Source of the DNA: Acidobacteriota bacterium
GTDB taxonomy: Bacteria > Actinomycetota > Actinomycetes > Actinomycetales > Microbacteriaceae
NCBI GenBank assembly: GCA_019351995.1
Contig: JABBOD010000021.1
Span: 1 to 45,907 of the forward strand
Length of the DNA: 45,907 nucleotides
Direction: 5' to 3'
Under the pieces are notes generated by a model, which was not told where the DNA came from, searched no databases, and worked only from the letters and a program-made list of their open reading frames with translations. Numbering within the stretch: position 1 is the stretch's first letter; each line of letters begins with the position of its first letter. The position numbers and the translations under genes are program-made. Shown piece by piece: positions 30,435 to 38,434 of this stretch.

Positions 30435-32057
30435 TCATCCGACACGGTAATAATCGGCGATCCGTTTGAGCTTCGCCGGATCGGTGTAACGCCAGACCGA
30501 CTGGCTGCCGCTGCACCTCGCGACGACGTCAGGACTCCCAAACAACCGACGCAGCGCGGTGGGATCGATCTGCGGCTCATCGCCCGAGCCGTTCAGGTAG
30601 AAGAACGTCCCTGCCTCGCTCCGCACCGCAGCTCTGTTGGTGAGCCAGAAGTCGGGCGTGGCATTCGCCCAGAGTTGGATGAGCCGGAACCCGCCAGCGG
30701 CGGGGAGGGAGAGGCGCCGAGCATCCGAGAACGTCGCGTACCCGATGGCTCCGTGCGGAACAGCATCCGCGATGCACATGGTCTCGGCATTGCGGTACCC
30801 GATGTACCGGTCGAGGTGTCCGAGATTGCCGCCGAAGAGTCCCGTCGAGGCCGCAATCGAGGCGAGAGTCGCCGCCCCCACGATGACGCTCGGGCGTAGC
30901 GCGCCGCGCGGGACCGCCAGCAGACAGAGGACGAAGGGCAGGACCAGAACGGGCCAGAAGTAGAGATAGTGCGTGATCATGCCGAGGTAGGTCATGAGCA
31001 CGCCACCGAGCGGAATCAGTCCGAGATAGACGGCCCCCAGCAGTGATGATGTTGCACCTCGACGCCAGACCACCACCGCGGCACGGAAACTTGCCAGCAA
31101 ACACAGAACCGCCAGAACCGCGCCGGCCACCAGGATGACCCGAGCCGCTGGATCGCGCGCCTGGTATTCGAAATACGGAAGAATTTCGGCGAGACGCCTC
31201 GCGAGGACCTGGGGATTCATGTAGGTGAACGGGGACGTTCCCTGGAACGGTGTCAGGAGTAGTCGAACGCCGAATGCTCCGAGAAGCAGGATCCCCGCGC
31301 CGGCCGCGGGGCGAGCCATGGCACGAACGCCTCGTCGCGCGAGCAGGAGGCCGGCCACCAGGGCGCCACCGGGGGCGGCGAACAGCAGAGTAAGGGGATT
31401 GGAAGCCACGGTCAGCGCCAACGCCAGCCCGAGCGCGACGCGCACCGCCCGAGACGATGTCAGCACGAGGATCGGTATCGCCAAGAGGGCGAGATACATG
31501 CCGAAGTAATACGTCGGAGCGAGGTGGAACGAGAAGATCCACGAGGTGCCCACCAGGGGAAGCGCCACCAGCGGCACGGCGCTGACCGCTGCCCGGAGCG
31601 TCGACTCGACCGGTCCCGCAAGCGGAGAGAGCACTCGCACCAGACCGACAAGTGTCACGAACAACAGCACGTTGTTCAGCACCGCCACCGCCAGGTAATA
31701 CCCGTAGATGTTGCCGCCCGTCACCCCGAAAGCCAGCGCGCTCACCGGAAGTTCCGGGAACACGAAGACTTGTGGCGAAAAGCTCCAGTCGAGGGGCCTC
31801 CCGGCCGCCACATCCTGCATCAGCTGAAAGAGCACACCATTGTCGCTCGAACGCAGCTCCCACTGCACCAGCCAGTTCGCCGCATCCTGCGGGTTGCCGC
31901 CCGCACGGAGCAGCACGACCACGGCGGTGACGCCGCCCATGACGCCGGCGCCGACCACGACGGGGAGCCAGAGCGAAAGCCACGTGGAGCCCCGTGGCAC
32001 CCCGAGACGAGTCGGCCGCAAAGAGGTGCCAAGAGCGGCCGGCGCCTCCGCCCGCAT
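30435..32057 (-). CDS. Polytopic membrane protein, possibly GT-C glycosyltransferase-like
   Basis: A 540-residue protein that I do not recognise by family. After about 20 cytoplasmic residues there are some ten to twelve hydrophobic helices up to about residue 420, then a soluble C-terminal part of roughly 110 residues with W-A-N-A-T-P-D-F-W-L-T and W-R-Y-T-D. The first long loop carries D, W, E and R residues, as in GT-C enzymes, and the layout resembles those lipid-linked sugar transferases, but no diagnostic motif is clear. ATG 32057 lies 4 bp after the parE stop, so it is probably the second gene of a parE operon. Confidence 0.6.
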   Translation of the reverse strand: MRAEAPAALGTSLRPTRLGVPRGSTWLSLWLPVVVGAGVMGGVTAVVVLLRAGGNPQDAANWLVQWELRSSDNGVLFQLMQDVAAGRPLDWSFSPQVFVFPELPVSALAFGVTGGNIYGYYLAVAVLNNVLLFVTLVGLVRVLSPLAGPVESTLRAAVSAVPLVALPLVGTSWIFSFHLAPTYYFGMYLALLAIPILVLTSSRAVRVALGLALALTVASNPLTLLFAAPGGALVAGLLLARRGVRAMARPAAGAGILLLGAFGVRLLLTPFQGTSPFTYMNPQVLARRLAEILPYFEYQARDPAARVILVAGAVLAVLCLLASFRAAVVVWRRGATSSLLGAVYLGLIPLGGVLMTYLGMITHYLYFWPVLVLPFVLCLLAVPRGALRPSVIVGAATLASIAASTGLFGGNLGHLDRYIGYRNAETMCIADAVPHGAIGYATFSDARRLSLPAAGGFRLIQLWANATPDFWLTNRAAVRSEAGTFFYLNGSGDEPQIDPTALRRLFGSPDVVARCSGSQSVWRYTDPAKLKRIADYYRVG

Positions 32058-32061
32058 CGTG

Positions 32062-34152
32062 CTAGACGTCCACGCGGCTCTTGTCGAGCCCCTGACCGGC
32101 GATGATGAACTCTTTGCGGGGCGCGACATCGTTCCCCATCAGGAGTTCGAACACCGTGGCCGCCATCTCGGCATCATCGACGCGCACGCGACGCAACGTG
32201 CGATGCTGGCGACTCATGGTCGTCTCGGCCAGTTGGTCGGCATCCATCTCACCGAGACCCTTGTACCGCTGGATGGGGTCCTGATAGCGCTTGCCTGCCT
32301 TCTTGAGCGAGGCGAGCACAGCCTGCAGTTCGGCCTCCGAGTACGTGTAGATCGTCTCGTTCGGTTTCGAACCCGGATTGATGACGACCACCCGGTGCAG
32401 CGGAGGAACGGCCGAATAGACCCGGCCATCGGTGATCATGTCGGGCATGTACCGGAAGAACAGGGTGAGCAACAGGGTGCGGATATGCGCTCCGTCGACG
32501 TCGGCGTCAGCCATGATGATGACCTTGCCGTAACGCGCCTGCTCGAGGTCGAAGCTCCGGCCCGAACCGGCTCCAATGACCTGGATGATCGAGGCGCATT
32601 CCGCGTTGCTGAGCATGTCGCTCACCGTCGCCTTCTGCACGTTCAGGATCTTTCCGCGGATCGGCAGCAGCGCCTGGTACTCGCTGTCACGGCCGAGCTT
32701 CGCCGTGCCGAGGGCGGAGTCGCCCTCCACGATGAAAAGTTCGCTGTTCGCGACGTCGGAGGTGCGGCAATCCACCAGCTTGGCGGGCAAGGAAGAACTC
32801 TCGAGCGCGTTCTTTCGCCGCTGGGTCTCCTTGTGCGCCCTGGCCGAGATCCGGCTCTTCATCTCGGCGACGATCTTGTCGAGCACCAGCGCCGACTGCG
32901 CCTTATCGTCTCGCTTCGGGCTGGCGAAGATCTCACCCATCGCCTTGGCCACGGTGCTGGCGACGATCGCTCGGACCGCGGGAGTGCCGAGCACCTCCTT
33001 CGTCTGACCCTCGAACTGCGGCTCCGGCAGGCGGACGGTCAGCACGGCGGTCAGACCGGCGAGGATATCCTCCTTCTCGAGCTTGTCGCTGCCGACTTTC
33101 AGACGCCGCGCGTTCTTCTCCACCTCCGCCCGCAGAAACTTCATCAGCCCCTGCTCGAATCCCGCCTGATGTGTGCCGCCCTTCGGCGTGGCGATGATAT
33201 TCACGAAGCTGCGGAAAACAGAGTCGTAGCCGGTCCCCCAACGCAACGCGACGTCGACCTCGCACTGCCGACTGAGCTCCGTCGCCACCATGTGGCCGTT
33301 CTCCTGGAGCACCGGCACCGTCTCGGTGTACGCCCCAGAACCCTGGATGCGCCAGGTCCCGGTCAGGGGAGCGTCCGGCGCAAGGAACTCAGCGAACTCG
33401 GCGATGCCGCCGGCGAATCGGAATGTTTCCCGGTGCTCGACTCCCCCGCGCTGATCCAGGATGTCGATGCCGAGTCCCGGCACCAGGAAAGCAGTCTGGC
33501 GCGCGCGGTCGACGAGTTCCTCGAGTTGGAAGCCTGCGCCCTTGGTGAAGATCTGCGGATCCGCCCAGTAGCGAATCCGCGTGCCGGTCACGCCTTTGGC
33601 AACTTTGCCGACCACCCGCAGCTCGCTGTTGGACACGTACGGCGTAAACGGCGCATCCGGCCGCTTGTCTGCTGCCGTCACCCCCGAATCCGCGAACGTG
33701 CCAGGCTCACCGCGGTGGAACGACATCGCCCACGTTTTCCCGTCGCGATCGACCTCGACGTCGAGCCGTTCGGACAGGGCATTGACGACCGAGGCGCCGA
33801 CCCCGTGCAGACCGCCGGACGCGGCATAGGAACCAGAGCCGAACTTGCCGCCAGCGTGCAGTTTGGTGAACACGACCTCGACACCGCTGAGTCCCGTCTT
33901 CGGTTCGATGTCCACGGGGATGCCGCGCGCGGTGTCGCGCACCTCCACACTGTTGTCGGCATGCAGCAGCACCGAGATGTCCGAACCAAATCCGCCCAGC
34001 GCCTCATCGACTGAGTTGTCGATGATCTCCCACAGGCAATGCATCAAGCCGCGGGAATCGGTCGAACCGATGTACATCCCCGGTCGTTTGCGAACCGCCT
34101 CGAGCCCCTCCAACACCGACAGGTGCCTCGCCGAGTAGTCAGCGCTGGACAT
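32062..34152 (-). CDS. parE: DNA topoisomerase IV subunit B
   Basis: A 696-residue type IIA topoisomerase B subunit. The GHKL ATPase domain shows E-x-x-D-N-S-V-D-E-A, D-T-A-R-G-I-P-V and G-G-L-H-G-V-G-A-S-V-V-N-A-L; the TOPRIM domain shows V-E-G-D-S-A-L-G and D-A-D-V-D-G-A-H-I. It partners ParC to decatenate chromosomes. ATG 34152 was chosen because GGGAG lies 8 bases upstream; a TTG two codons earlier is less likely. It is divergent from the small zinc-ribbon gene. Confidence 0.93.
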   Translation of the reverse strand: MSSADYSARHLSVLEGLEAVRKRPGMYIGSTDSRGLMHCLWEIIDNSVDEALGGFGSDISVLLHADNSVEVRDTARGIPVDIEPKTGLSGVEVVFTKLHAGGKFGSGSYAASGGLHGVGASVVNALSERLDVEVDRDGKTWAMSFHRGEPGTFADSGVTAADKRPDAPFTPYVSNSELRVVGKVAKGVTGTRIRYWADPQIFTKGAGFQLEELVDRARQTAFLVPGLGIDILDQRGGVEHRETFRFAGGIAEFAEFLAPDAPLTGTWRIQGSGAYTETVPVLQENGHMVATELSRQCEVDVALRWGTGYDSVFRSFVNIIATPKGGTHQAGFEQGLMKFLRAEVEKNARRLKVGSDKLEKEDILAGLTAVLTVRLPEPQFEGQTKEVLGTPAVRAIVASTVAKAMGEIFASPKRDDKAQSALVLDKIVAEMKSRISARAHKETQRRKNALESSSLPAKLVDCRTSDVANSELFIVEGDSALGTAKLGRDSEYQALLPIRGKILNVQKATVSDMLSNAECASIIQVIGAGSGRSFDLEQARYGKVIIMADADVDGAHIRTLLLTLFFRYMPDMITDGRVYSAVPPLHRVVVINPGSKPNETIYTYSEAELQAVLASLKKAGKRYQDPIQRYKGLGEMDADQLAETTMSRQHRTLRRVRVDDAEMAATVFELLMGNDVAPRKEFIIAGQGLDKSRVDV

Positions 34153-34361
34153 TTTCAACTCCCTGGGTCACGAGGCCGACGGCCACTCATCACCATACGG
34201 TCCGCGAGTGACGGACTCGGTTTCGACACCCCAGGCACCGTCGGGCCACGACCGGGCTGTACGCGTTCAGCGAAATGAGCCGCGAATGGCCCATGCCCGT
34301 CCCTCCGGCCGTGCTTGTATTGACGTAGCAAGGTCAGGCGAAACTCGAATGGAGCCACAAC

Positions 34362-34595
34362 ATGTCTCAGACGGCAACCGAAGACGGCTTCATTGATGCA
34401 CTCGACCACACGCTCTCGGCCCTCGACCGGTGCGACTCGTGCGGAGCTCAGGCCTACATCCGCGTCACGCTCAGCAGCGGCGACCTGTTGTTCTGCGCTC
34501 ACCACGGCAATCAGTTCAAAGAGAAGCTCTTCCCGACCGCGTTGAACTGGCACGACGAGACGGCCCGACTGGTCGAGTCGTCGACGCCCGAGTAG
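34362..34595 (+). CDS. Small DUF7455-type zinc-ribbon protein
   Basis: A 77-residue protein with a clear metal-binding pattern: C24-D-S-C27 and C45-A-H-H48, separated by a short beta segment (Q-A-Y-I-R-V-T-L). This matches the small DUF7455 family widespread in actinobacteria, often found near sigma-factor and topoisomerase genes; its function is unknown. GGAGCC lies 5 bases before the ATG, and TTGACG at 34320-34325 could be a -35. The racemase-like gene starts 16 bp after its stop. Confidence 0.85.
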   Translation: MSQTATEDGFIDALDHTLSALDRCDSCGAQAYIRVTLSSGDLLFCAHHGNQFKEKLFPTALNWHDETARLVESSTPE

Positions 34596-34611
34596 GCGCG
34601 TCCTCTCGACC

Positions 34612-35328
34612 GTGGCTACTCGCGGCTCTGCCGCCGGGTTGAGACGAACGGCGCACATCGACCGATCGGCGTTTCGGACAAACGTTTCTCGCCTGCTGGA
34701 AGACGACGATTCGTTCGTCTTGGATGCACGGGCGGACGCTTACGGGCACGGCGCATCAACCCTGATCCCGATCGCACTGGAGGCCGGAGTCGGCACGATT
34801 CGCGTCTCACCGGGGGCCACGAAGCTTCCCGGGATTCGTCCCGAAGCGCTCACGACCGCTTCGTCCACACGACGACTGATCGCGGATGCCGCCTACGGTG
34901 TTGACGGCCTTTCGCGGCCAGTCATGTCGCTCTCGGCTGAGGTCGTCGCCGTCAAGCCGGCGCACGCCGGCGCGGGCGTCTCCTACGGCTACAGCTACCG
35001 GACTCCGGCAGAAACAACCCTCGCCCTGGTTGCGCTGGGCTACGCCGACGGGATCCCGCGCCTCGCCTCGAATCGCGCGCGCGTCTGGATCCGGGGTGGG
35101 CTCTACCCGCTCGTCGGCCGTATCGCGATGGATCAGTTCGTGGTTGACCTCGGCACCGAAGCTTCAGTGTCCGGTCCCGATGTGGTGGTCGGCGACGTTG
35201 TCATCCTTTTCGGGGATGCTGCCGCGGGGCACCCGGCGGCCAGCGACTGGGCAGTGTGGACCCAGCGCGGCGCTCTCGAGCTCACCGCGAACCTCGGATC
35301 GCGCATCGTTCGGGTCGACCATGACTGA
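34612..35328 (+). CDS. Truncated alanine racemase-like protein lacking the PLP lysine
   Basis: A 238-residue Alr homologue, against about 360-380 for a full enzyme. Residues 10-75 match the start of the PLP barrel (R-T-A-H-I-D-R-S-A-F-R-T-N-V), but the catalytic-lysine position in the A-x-A-Y-G-H-G motif is arginine (R40). The rest of the barrel is missing, and residue 95 on resumes at the barrel end (A-Y-G-V-D-G-L). The C-terminal domain is complete: V-S-Y-G with Y125 (Tyr265 of the Geobacillus enzyme), G-Y-A-D-G-I-P-R with Y144, and M173-D174 in A-M-D-Q-F. It cannot form its own PLP site. No ribosome site precedes GTG 34612; TTG 34639 is an alternative start. It overlaps the next gene by 8 bp. 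Confidence 0.85.
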   Translation: MATRGSAAGLRRTAHIDRSAFRTNVSRLLEDDDSFVLDARADAYGHGASTLIPIALEAGVGTIRVSPGATKLPGIRPEALTTASSTRRLIADAAYGVDGLSRPVMSLSAEVVAVKPAHAGAGVSYGYSYRTPAETTLALVALGYADGIPRLASNRARVWIRGGLYPLVGRIAMDQFVVDLGTEASVSGPDVVVGDVVILFGDAAAGHPAASDWAVWTQRGALELTANLGSRIVRVDHD

Positions 35329-36385
35329 CGCGCGCATCGAGATCGATCTGGAGAGCTTTCGGCACAACGTCCGAACCCTCTCGACACTCGTGGCACCTGC
35401 GCGCACGATGCTCGCCGTCAAAGCTAATGCCTACGGCCACGGGATGGTGCCGCTGGCGAGAGCCGCCCTCGAGTCCGGCGCGGATTCGCTTGCGGTGCTG
35501 GAAGTTCCCGCCGCCTGCGAGCTGCGTCGCAACGGCATCACCTCGCAACTGTTCGCCTGGTTGCACGGCCCGCACACCGACTTCGCAGAGGCCATTGACC
35601 ACGACGTCGATCTCGGCGTCTCGGCGCTGTGGCAACTCGCTGCGATCACGGCCGCCACCCACGCCAAACCCGCGCGGGTGCATCTCAAGATCGACACCGG
35701 ACTGCATCGCAACGGAGCGCGCCCCGAAGACTGGCCCGGGCTCGTCTCCGCGGCGGTCGCCGCCCAGCGCGCGGGGTCTCTGACGATCGAAGGAATCTGG
35801 TCTCACCTCGCCGATGCCTCCCCCGAGGAGGATGCCGCAGCGCTCGCGCGATTCCGCCGGGCGGTGGATGTTGCCACTTCCCTCGGGTGCACAGCCCCTC
35901 TACTCCACCTCGCCGCAAGCTCGGCCGGCATCCGCGAGCCAGACGCCCGGCTCGGCCTCGTGCGATTCGGCATCGCCGCATACGGAATCTCGCCCTTCGA
36001 CGACCAGACCGCCACGGAGCTCGGATTGCGGCAGGTGATGGCCATGCGGGCGCCCGTCGTGGAGGTGGAGACCGGCGTTGCCCGCGTCGGGGTCGGCAGC
36101 GGTGACGGCATCCAGACGGCGGCGATCGGCCACGCTCATGTGGCGATCGGCGGGAGCCGATACCCGATTCTCGGCATCGAGATTGATTCGCTCACCGTCG
36201 ACGTCGCGAACTCGGCCGTTTCGGTCGGCGACGAGGTCACCATCTTCGGGCCCGGTGACCGCGGCGAAGCGACCGCCGAGCACTGGGCGGTCTGGGCCGG
36301 AACGGTGGGCGACGAGATCGTCGCGCGCGCCAGTGAGCGGCTCCCCCGGGTCTACCTGGACGCGTCCCCGGTCACCGTTCGGTAA
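35321..36385 (+). CDS. Alanine racemase-like PLP protein lacking the trans tyrosine
   Basis: A 354-residue Alr homologue with a full barrel: K34 in A-V-K-A-N-A-Y-G-H-G forms the Schiff base, and Y38, K123 and R130 (K-I-D-T-G-L-H-R), H162, S200 and R215 (V-R-F-G) match known PLP or active-site residues. Its C-terminal domain is eroded where it would serve the partner subunit: the hairpin with V-S-Y-G (Tyr265) is deleted, G-Y-A-D-G reads G-S-G-D-G, and M-D-Q reads I-D-S. The phosphate-binding Tyr354 position is D331. ATG 35321 lies inside the end of the preceding gene with no good ribosome site, so translation is coupled. The substrate may be alanine or another amino acid. Confidence 0.85.
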   Translation: MTDARIEIDLESFRHNVRTLSTLVAPARTMLAVKANAYGHGMVPLARAALESGADSLAVLEVPAACELRRNGITSQLFAWLHGPHTDFAEAIDHDVDLGVSALWQLAAITAATHAKPARVHLKIDTGLHRNGARPEDWPGLVSAAVAAQRAGSLTIEGIWSHLADASPEEDAAALARFRRAVDVATSLGCTAPLLHLAASSAGIREPDARLGLVRFGIAAYGISPFDDQTATELGLRQVMAMRAPVVEVETGVARVGVGSGDGIQTAAIGHAHVAIGGSRYPILGIEIDSLTVDVANSAVSVGDEVTIFGPGDRGEATAEHWAVWAGTVGDEIVARASERLPRVYLDASPVTVR

Positions 36386-36406
36386 ACGAGAGACCTGCTT
36401 CTCGAC

Positions 36407-37153
36407 TCATCTCACTGAGGCCGGCGAGATCCCGAGGCGGTCTCGAATGGCGCGGCGAGATCTGGCAGCGTAGCCGTCGGCCATCTCGCATCGCCCATCG
36501 TCGTTCCCGAGCGAGTCGCCGGCGAGGAGCGCTGCACGTTCCAGCAGGACATCAGCGAACCGCGGATTCATCGGCAGGAACGGACCGTGCAGGTTCGTCG
36601 CGATACTCGCCCCCGCAACAACACCCTCCTGGGCTCCGCGTTTCGGACCGGAGCCCGCCGCATTCCCGTGACCGTGAACCGTCCGTGTCAGCGGTGCCGC
36701 GTCCTCGAGCAGTGTCGTGACAGCGCCGTGATTCTCAAACCCGGCGATGTCCGCTTCCCCGACCACCTCGCCCACCGCGCGTTCACTGACGAGCCGCGCG
36801 GTCGAGGGGAAGATCCCAACACCGGATGTTCGGGATCCGTCCTGGTGAATCAGCTCGCGACCCAGAAGTTGCCAGCCACCCGCGATCGCCAGGAATGGCA
36901 CGTCGGCGACCGCCCACTCCCGCAGACGCGGAGCGATGCGATCGAGATCCTTGCGCACGAGTTCCTGGGCCGAAACAGGCCCACTGCCGATGTGCACCAG
37001 GTGGACGGTCTCGGGAAGCGCCGCTCCCACCTCGTGGTCGACGACGCGCGCCGACATCCCCCGCCACTGCGCGCGCTTGACGAGAGCCATCACATTCCCG
37101 ACGTCGCCGTTGATGCCGAGCTCTCGTGGATACAGATGCAGGATGGTGATCAC
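36407..37153 (-). CDS. gatD: GatD-like amidotransferase subunit with alanine for the nucleophilic cysteine
   Basis: A 248-residue class I glutamine amidotransferase-like protein of the CobB/CobQ (GatD) type. In normal GatD the glutaminase produces ammonia for MurT, which amidates the alpha-carboxyl of D-Glu in lipid II. Here the nucleophile loop reads L-A-I-A-G-G-W-Q-L-L-G: A91 replaces the cysteine (codon GCG, 36881-36883). The other landmarks remain, namely G-F-E-N-H-G (139-143) and the catalytic-type H189 in N-L-H-G-P. It therefore should not hydrolyse glutamine. GTG 37153 overlaps the murT stop (GTGA); upstream in-frame residues belong to a murT shadow. Confidence 0.87.
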   Translation of the reverse strand: MITILHLYPRELGINGDVGNVMALVKRAQWRGMSARVVDHEVGAALPETVHLVHIGSGPVSAQELVRKDLDRIAPRLREWAVADVPFLAIAGGWQLLGRELIHQDGSRTSGVGIFPSTARLVSERAVGEVVGEADIAGFENHGAVTTLLEDAAPLTRTVHGHGNAAGSGPKRGAQEGVVAGASIATNLHGPFLPMNPRFADVLLERAALLAGDSLGNDDGRCEMADGYAARSRRAIRDRLGISPASVR

Positions 37154-38412
37154 TTTTCGATCTCCAGATACCCGAGCGCCTTGCGCACGAGCATCATCTG
37201 TTCGTAGTTGACGATCATGGTCTTCATGCCGCGCGACGGTGGCGGCAATCGGAGGAATGCGTCGAGGGCGGCTTTGAGCTCGGGCTCGATGGTGTGCACC
37301 GGAATCTCGGAGTACGCGAACCGCGTCGCGAGCTGCCATGCCTTGGTACCGGTGAGCACGTCGACGTGATCGAGTCGGGAGAGGTCGGACCCGTAGATCC
37401 AGGACGGGTCGGGCGTCCCCTCATCCACCGCGACGAAAACCTGCTCAGGGTATCTGCCGAGGTAGTCCAGATTCACCTGCAAGCTCGGCGGATTCTTCAT
37501 CGTCATGATCTCGATGTCCTCGCCATTGACAGTGAGGATCTCACCGCGACCGTAGACGGCCTTGACATTCGCCAGGCCGCGAGCGACCGAGCCCACGTCC
37601 AGGTCATCGCCGAGGAGAGCTGCCGCCATCGCCGTCGCCGCCGCGGCATCCACCGCATAGTGCAGACCGCGGGCTGGCAGCGCCACCTCGGTGCGCACAC
37701 CCAGGATGGACAACTCGGCGAATCGGCCGTCGAGCGAGTCGACGACAACGCTGGCTGGGGTGGTGGACGGCTCAAACGCGCGTCCCGGGTGGTCCCCCGA
37801 AGCGAGCCAGGCGGGCCCCGCCTGGAGAAGCGCAGGAGCGGTCGCGAAGGCAGACTGCTGGGCTCGGCGACCTGCCAGTCGTTCTGCCAGGGCGACGAGG
37901 TTGTGGTCGTCGGCGTTGATGACGAGGTGACGGGTCGCGACGCCCGCGAACTGCTCGAGCATCCCCGCGACGCGAGCCGGCTCGTAGAACCGATTCAACT
38001 GATCGACCTGGATGTTGACGAGGAGCACGCTATGCGGCGCGAGCGTCTCCGCGAGCCGCGGTCCGAACGCCTCATCCACCTCGAGCACGGCAACATCTTC
38101 CGTGAGCCTGCCGTTGAGCGGGACGGTCGCGAGCATGGCGCTCGCAATCCCCTGCGGGAGGTTTGCCCCTGACGGGTTCGTGAAAACCCGAAGCCCGTGT
38201 GCTCTGAGGATTCCGGTGAGCATGTGGGTCGTCGTCGACTTGCCGTTACTCCCGGAGACGAACACGACGCCAAGCGGCATCCGCTCGACCGCCCGCACGA
38301 GGAACCGGGGAGACATTCCGAGCACAAGACGCCCAGGAACCGCCGACCCGCCGCCGCGCCTTCGAAGCACGGCTCGGGCGAGGCGGCCGACGAGGATCGC
38401 GAGTGTGGTCAC
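37150..38412 (-). CDS. murT: MurT-like Mur ligase without the cysteine zinc ribbon
   Basis: A 420-residue Mur-ligase-family protein with a DUF1727 C-terminal domain. The P-loop is G-S-N-G-K-S-T (54-60; usually G-T-N-G-K-T-T). M-K-N-P-P (305-309) matches the MurT K-N-P segment, and D-P-S-W-I-Y-G (335-341) replaces the usual D-x-S-W-I-W-D. The four-cysteine zinc ribbon that MurT carries after N-A-D-D is absent, and the whole protein has no cysteine. MurT activates the D-Glu alpha-carboxyl of lipid II as acyl phosphate. The gene lies 22 bp after sigA and overlaps gatD by 4 bp. Confidence 0.85.
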   Translation of the reverse strand: MTTLAILVGRLARAVLRRRGGGSAVPGRLVLGMSPRFLVRAVERMPLGVVFVSGSNGKSTTTHMLTGILRAHGLRVFTNPSGANLPQGIASAMLATVPLNGRLTEDVAVLEVDEAFGPRLAETLAPHSVLLVNIQVDQLNRFYEPARVAGMLEQFAGVATRHLVINADDHNLVALAERLAGRRAQQSAFATAPALLQAGPAWLASGDHPGRAFEPSTTPASVVVDSLDGRFAELSILGVRTEVALPARGLHYAVDAAAATAMAAALLGDDLDVGSVARGLANVKAVYGRGEILTVNGEDIEIMTMKNPPSLQVNLDYLGRYPEQVFVAVDEGTPDPSWIYGSDLSRLDHVDVLTGTKAWQLATRFAYSEIPVHTIEPELKAALDAFLRLPPPSRGMKTMIVNYEQMMLVRKALGYLEIEK

Positions 38413-38434
38413 TCCTGTGCAGCCACGAGAAGGT

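Noticed and set aside
30365..30580. A 71-codon open frame between the carboxylesterase and the membrane protein
   Set aside because: It mostly overlaps the end of the membrane protein gene and the carboxylesterase start and has shadow-like composition.
31840..34014. A 724-codon open frame on the plus strand
   Set aside because: Antisense to parE, which has all GHKL and TOPRIM motifs; no recognisable domain.
34612..36385. One alanine racemase gene broken by a frameshift
   Set aside because: Each frame encodes its own barrel start (R-x-x-H-I-D... and A-R-I-E-I-D...) and its own C-terminal domain, in order, so these are two tandem homologues and not two pieces of a single gene.
37154..37339. 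N-terminal extension of the GatD-like gene
   Set aside because: The added residues are arginine/histidine-rich and fall inside murT; GatD homologues begin at the V/M-x-I-x-x-L-Y-P segment encoded from 37153.
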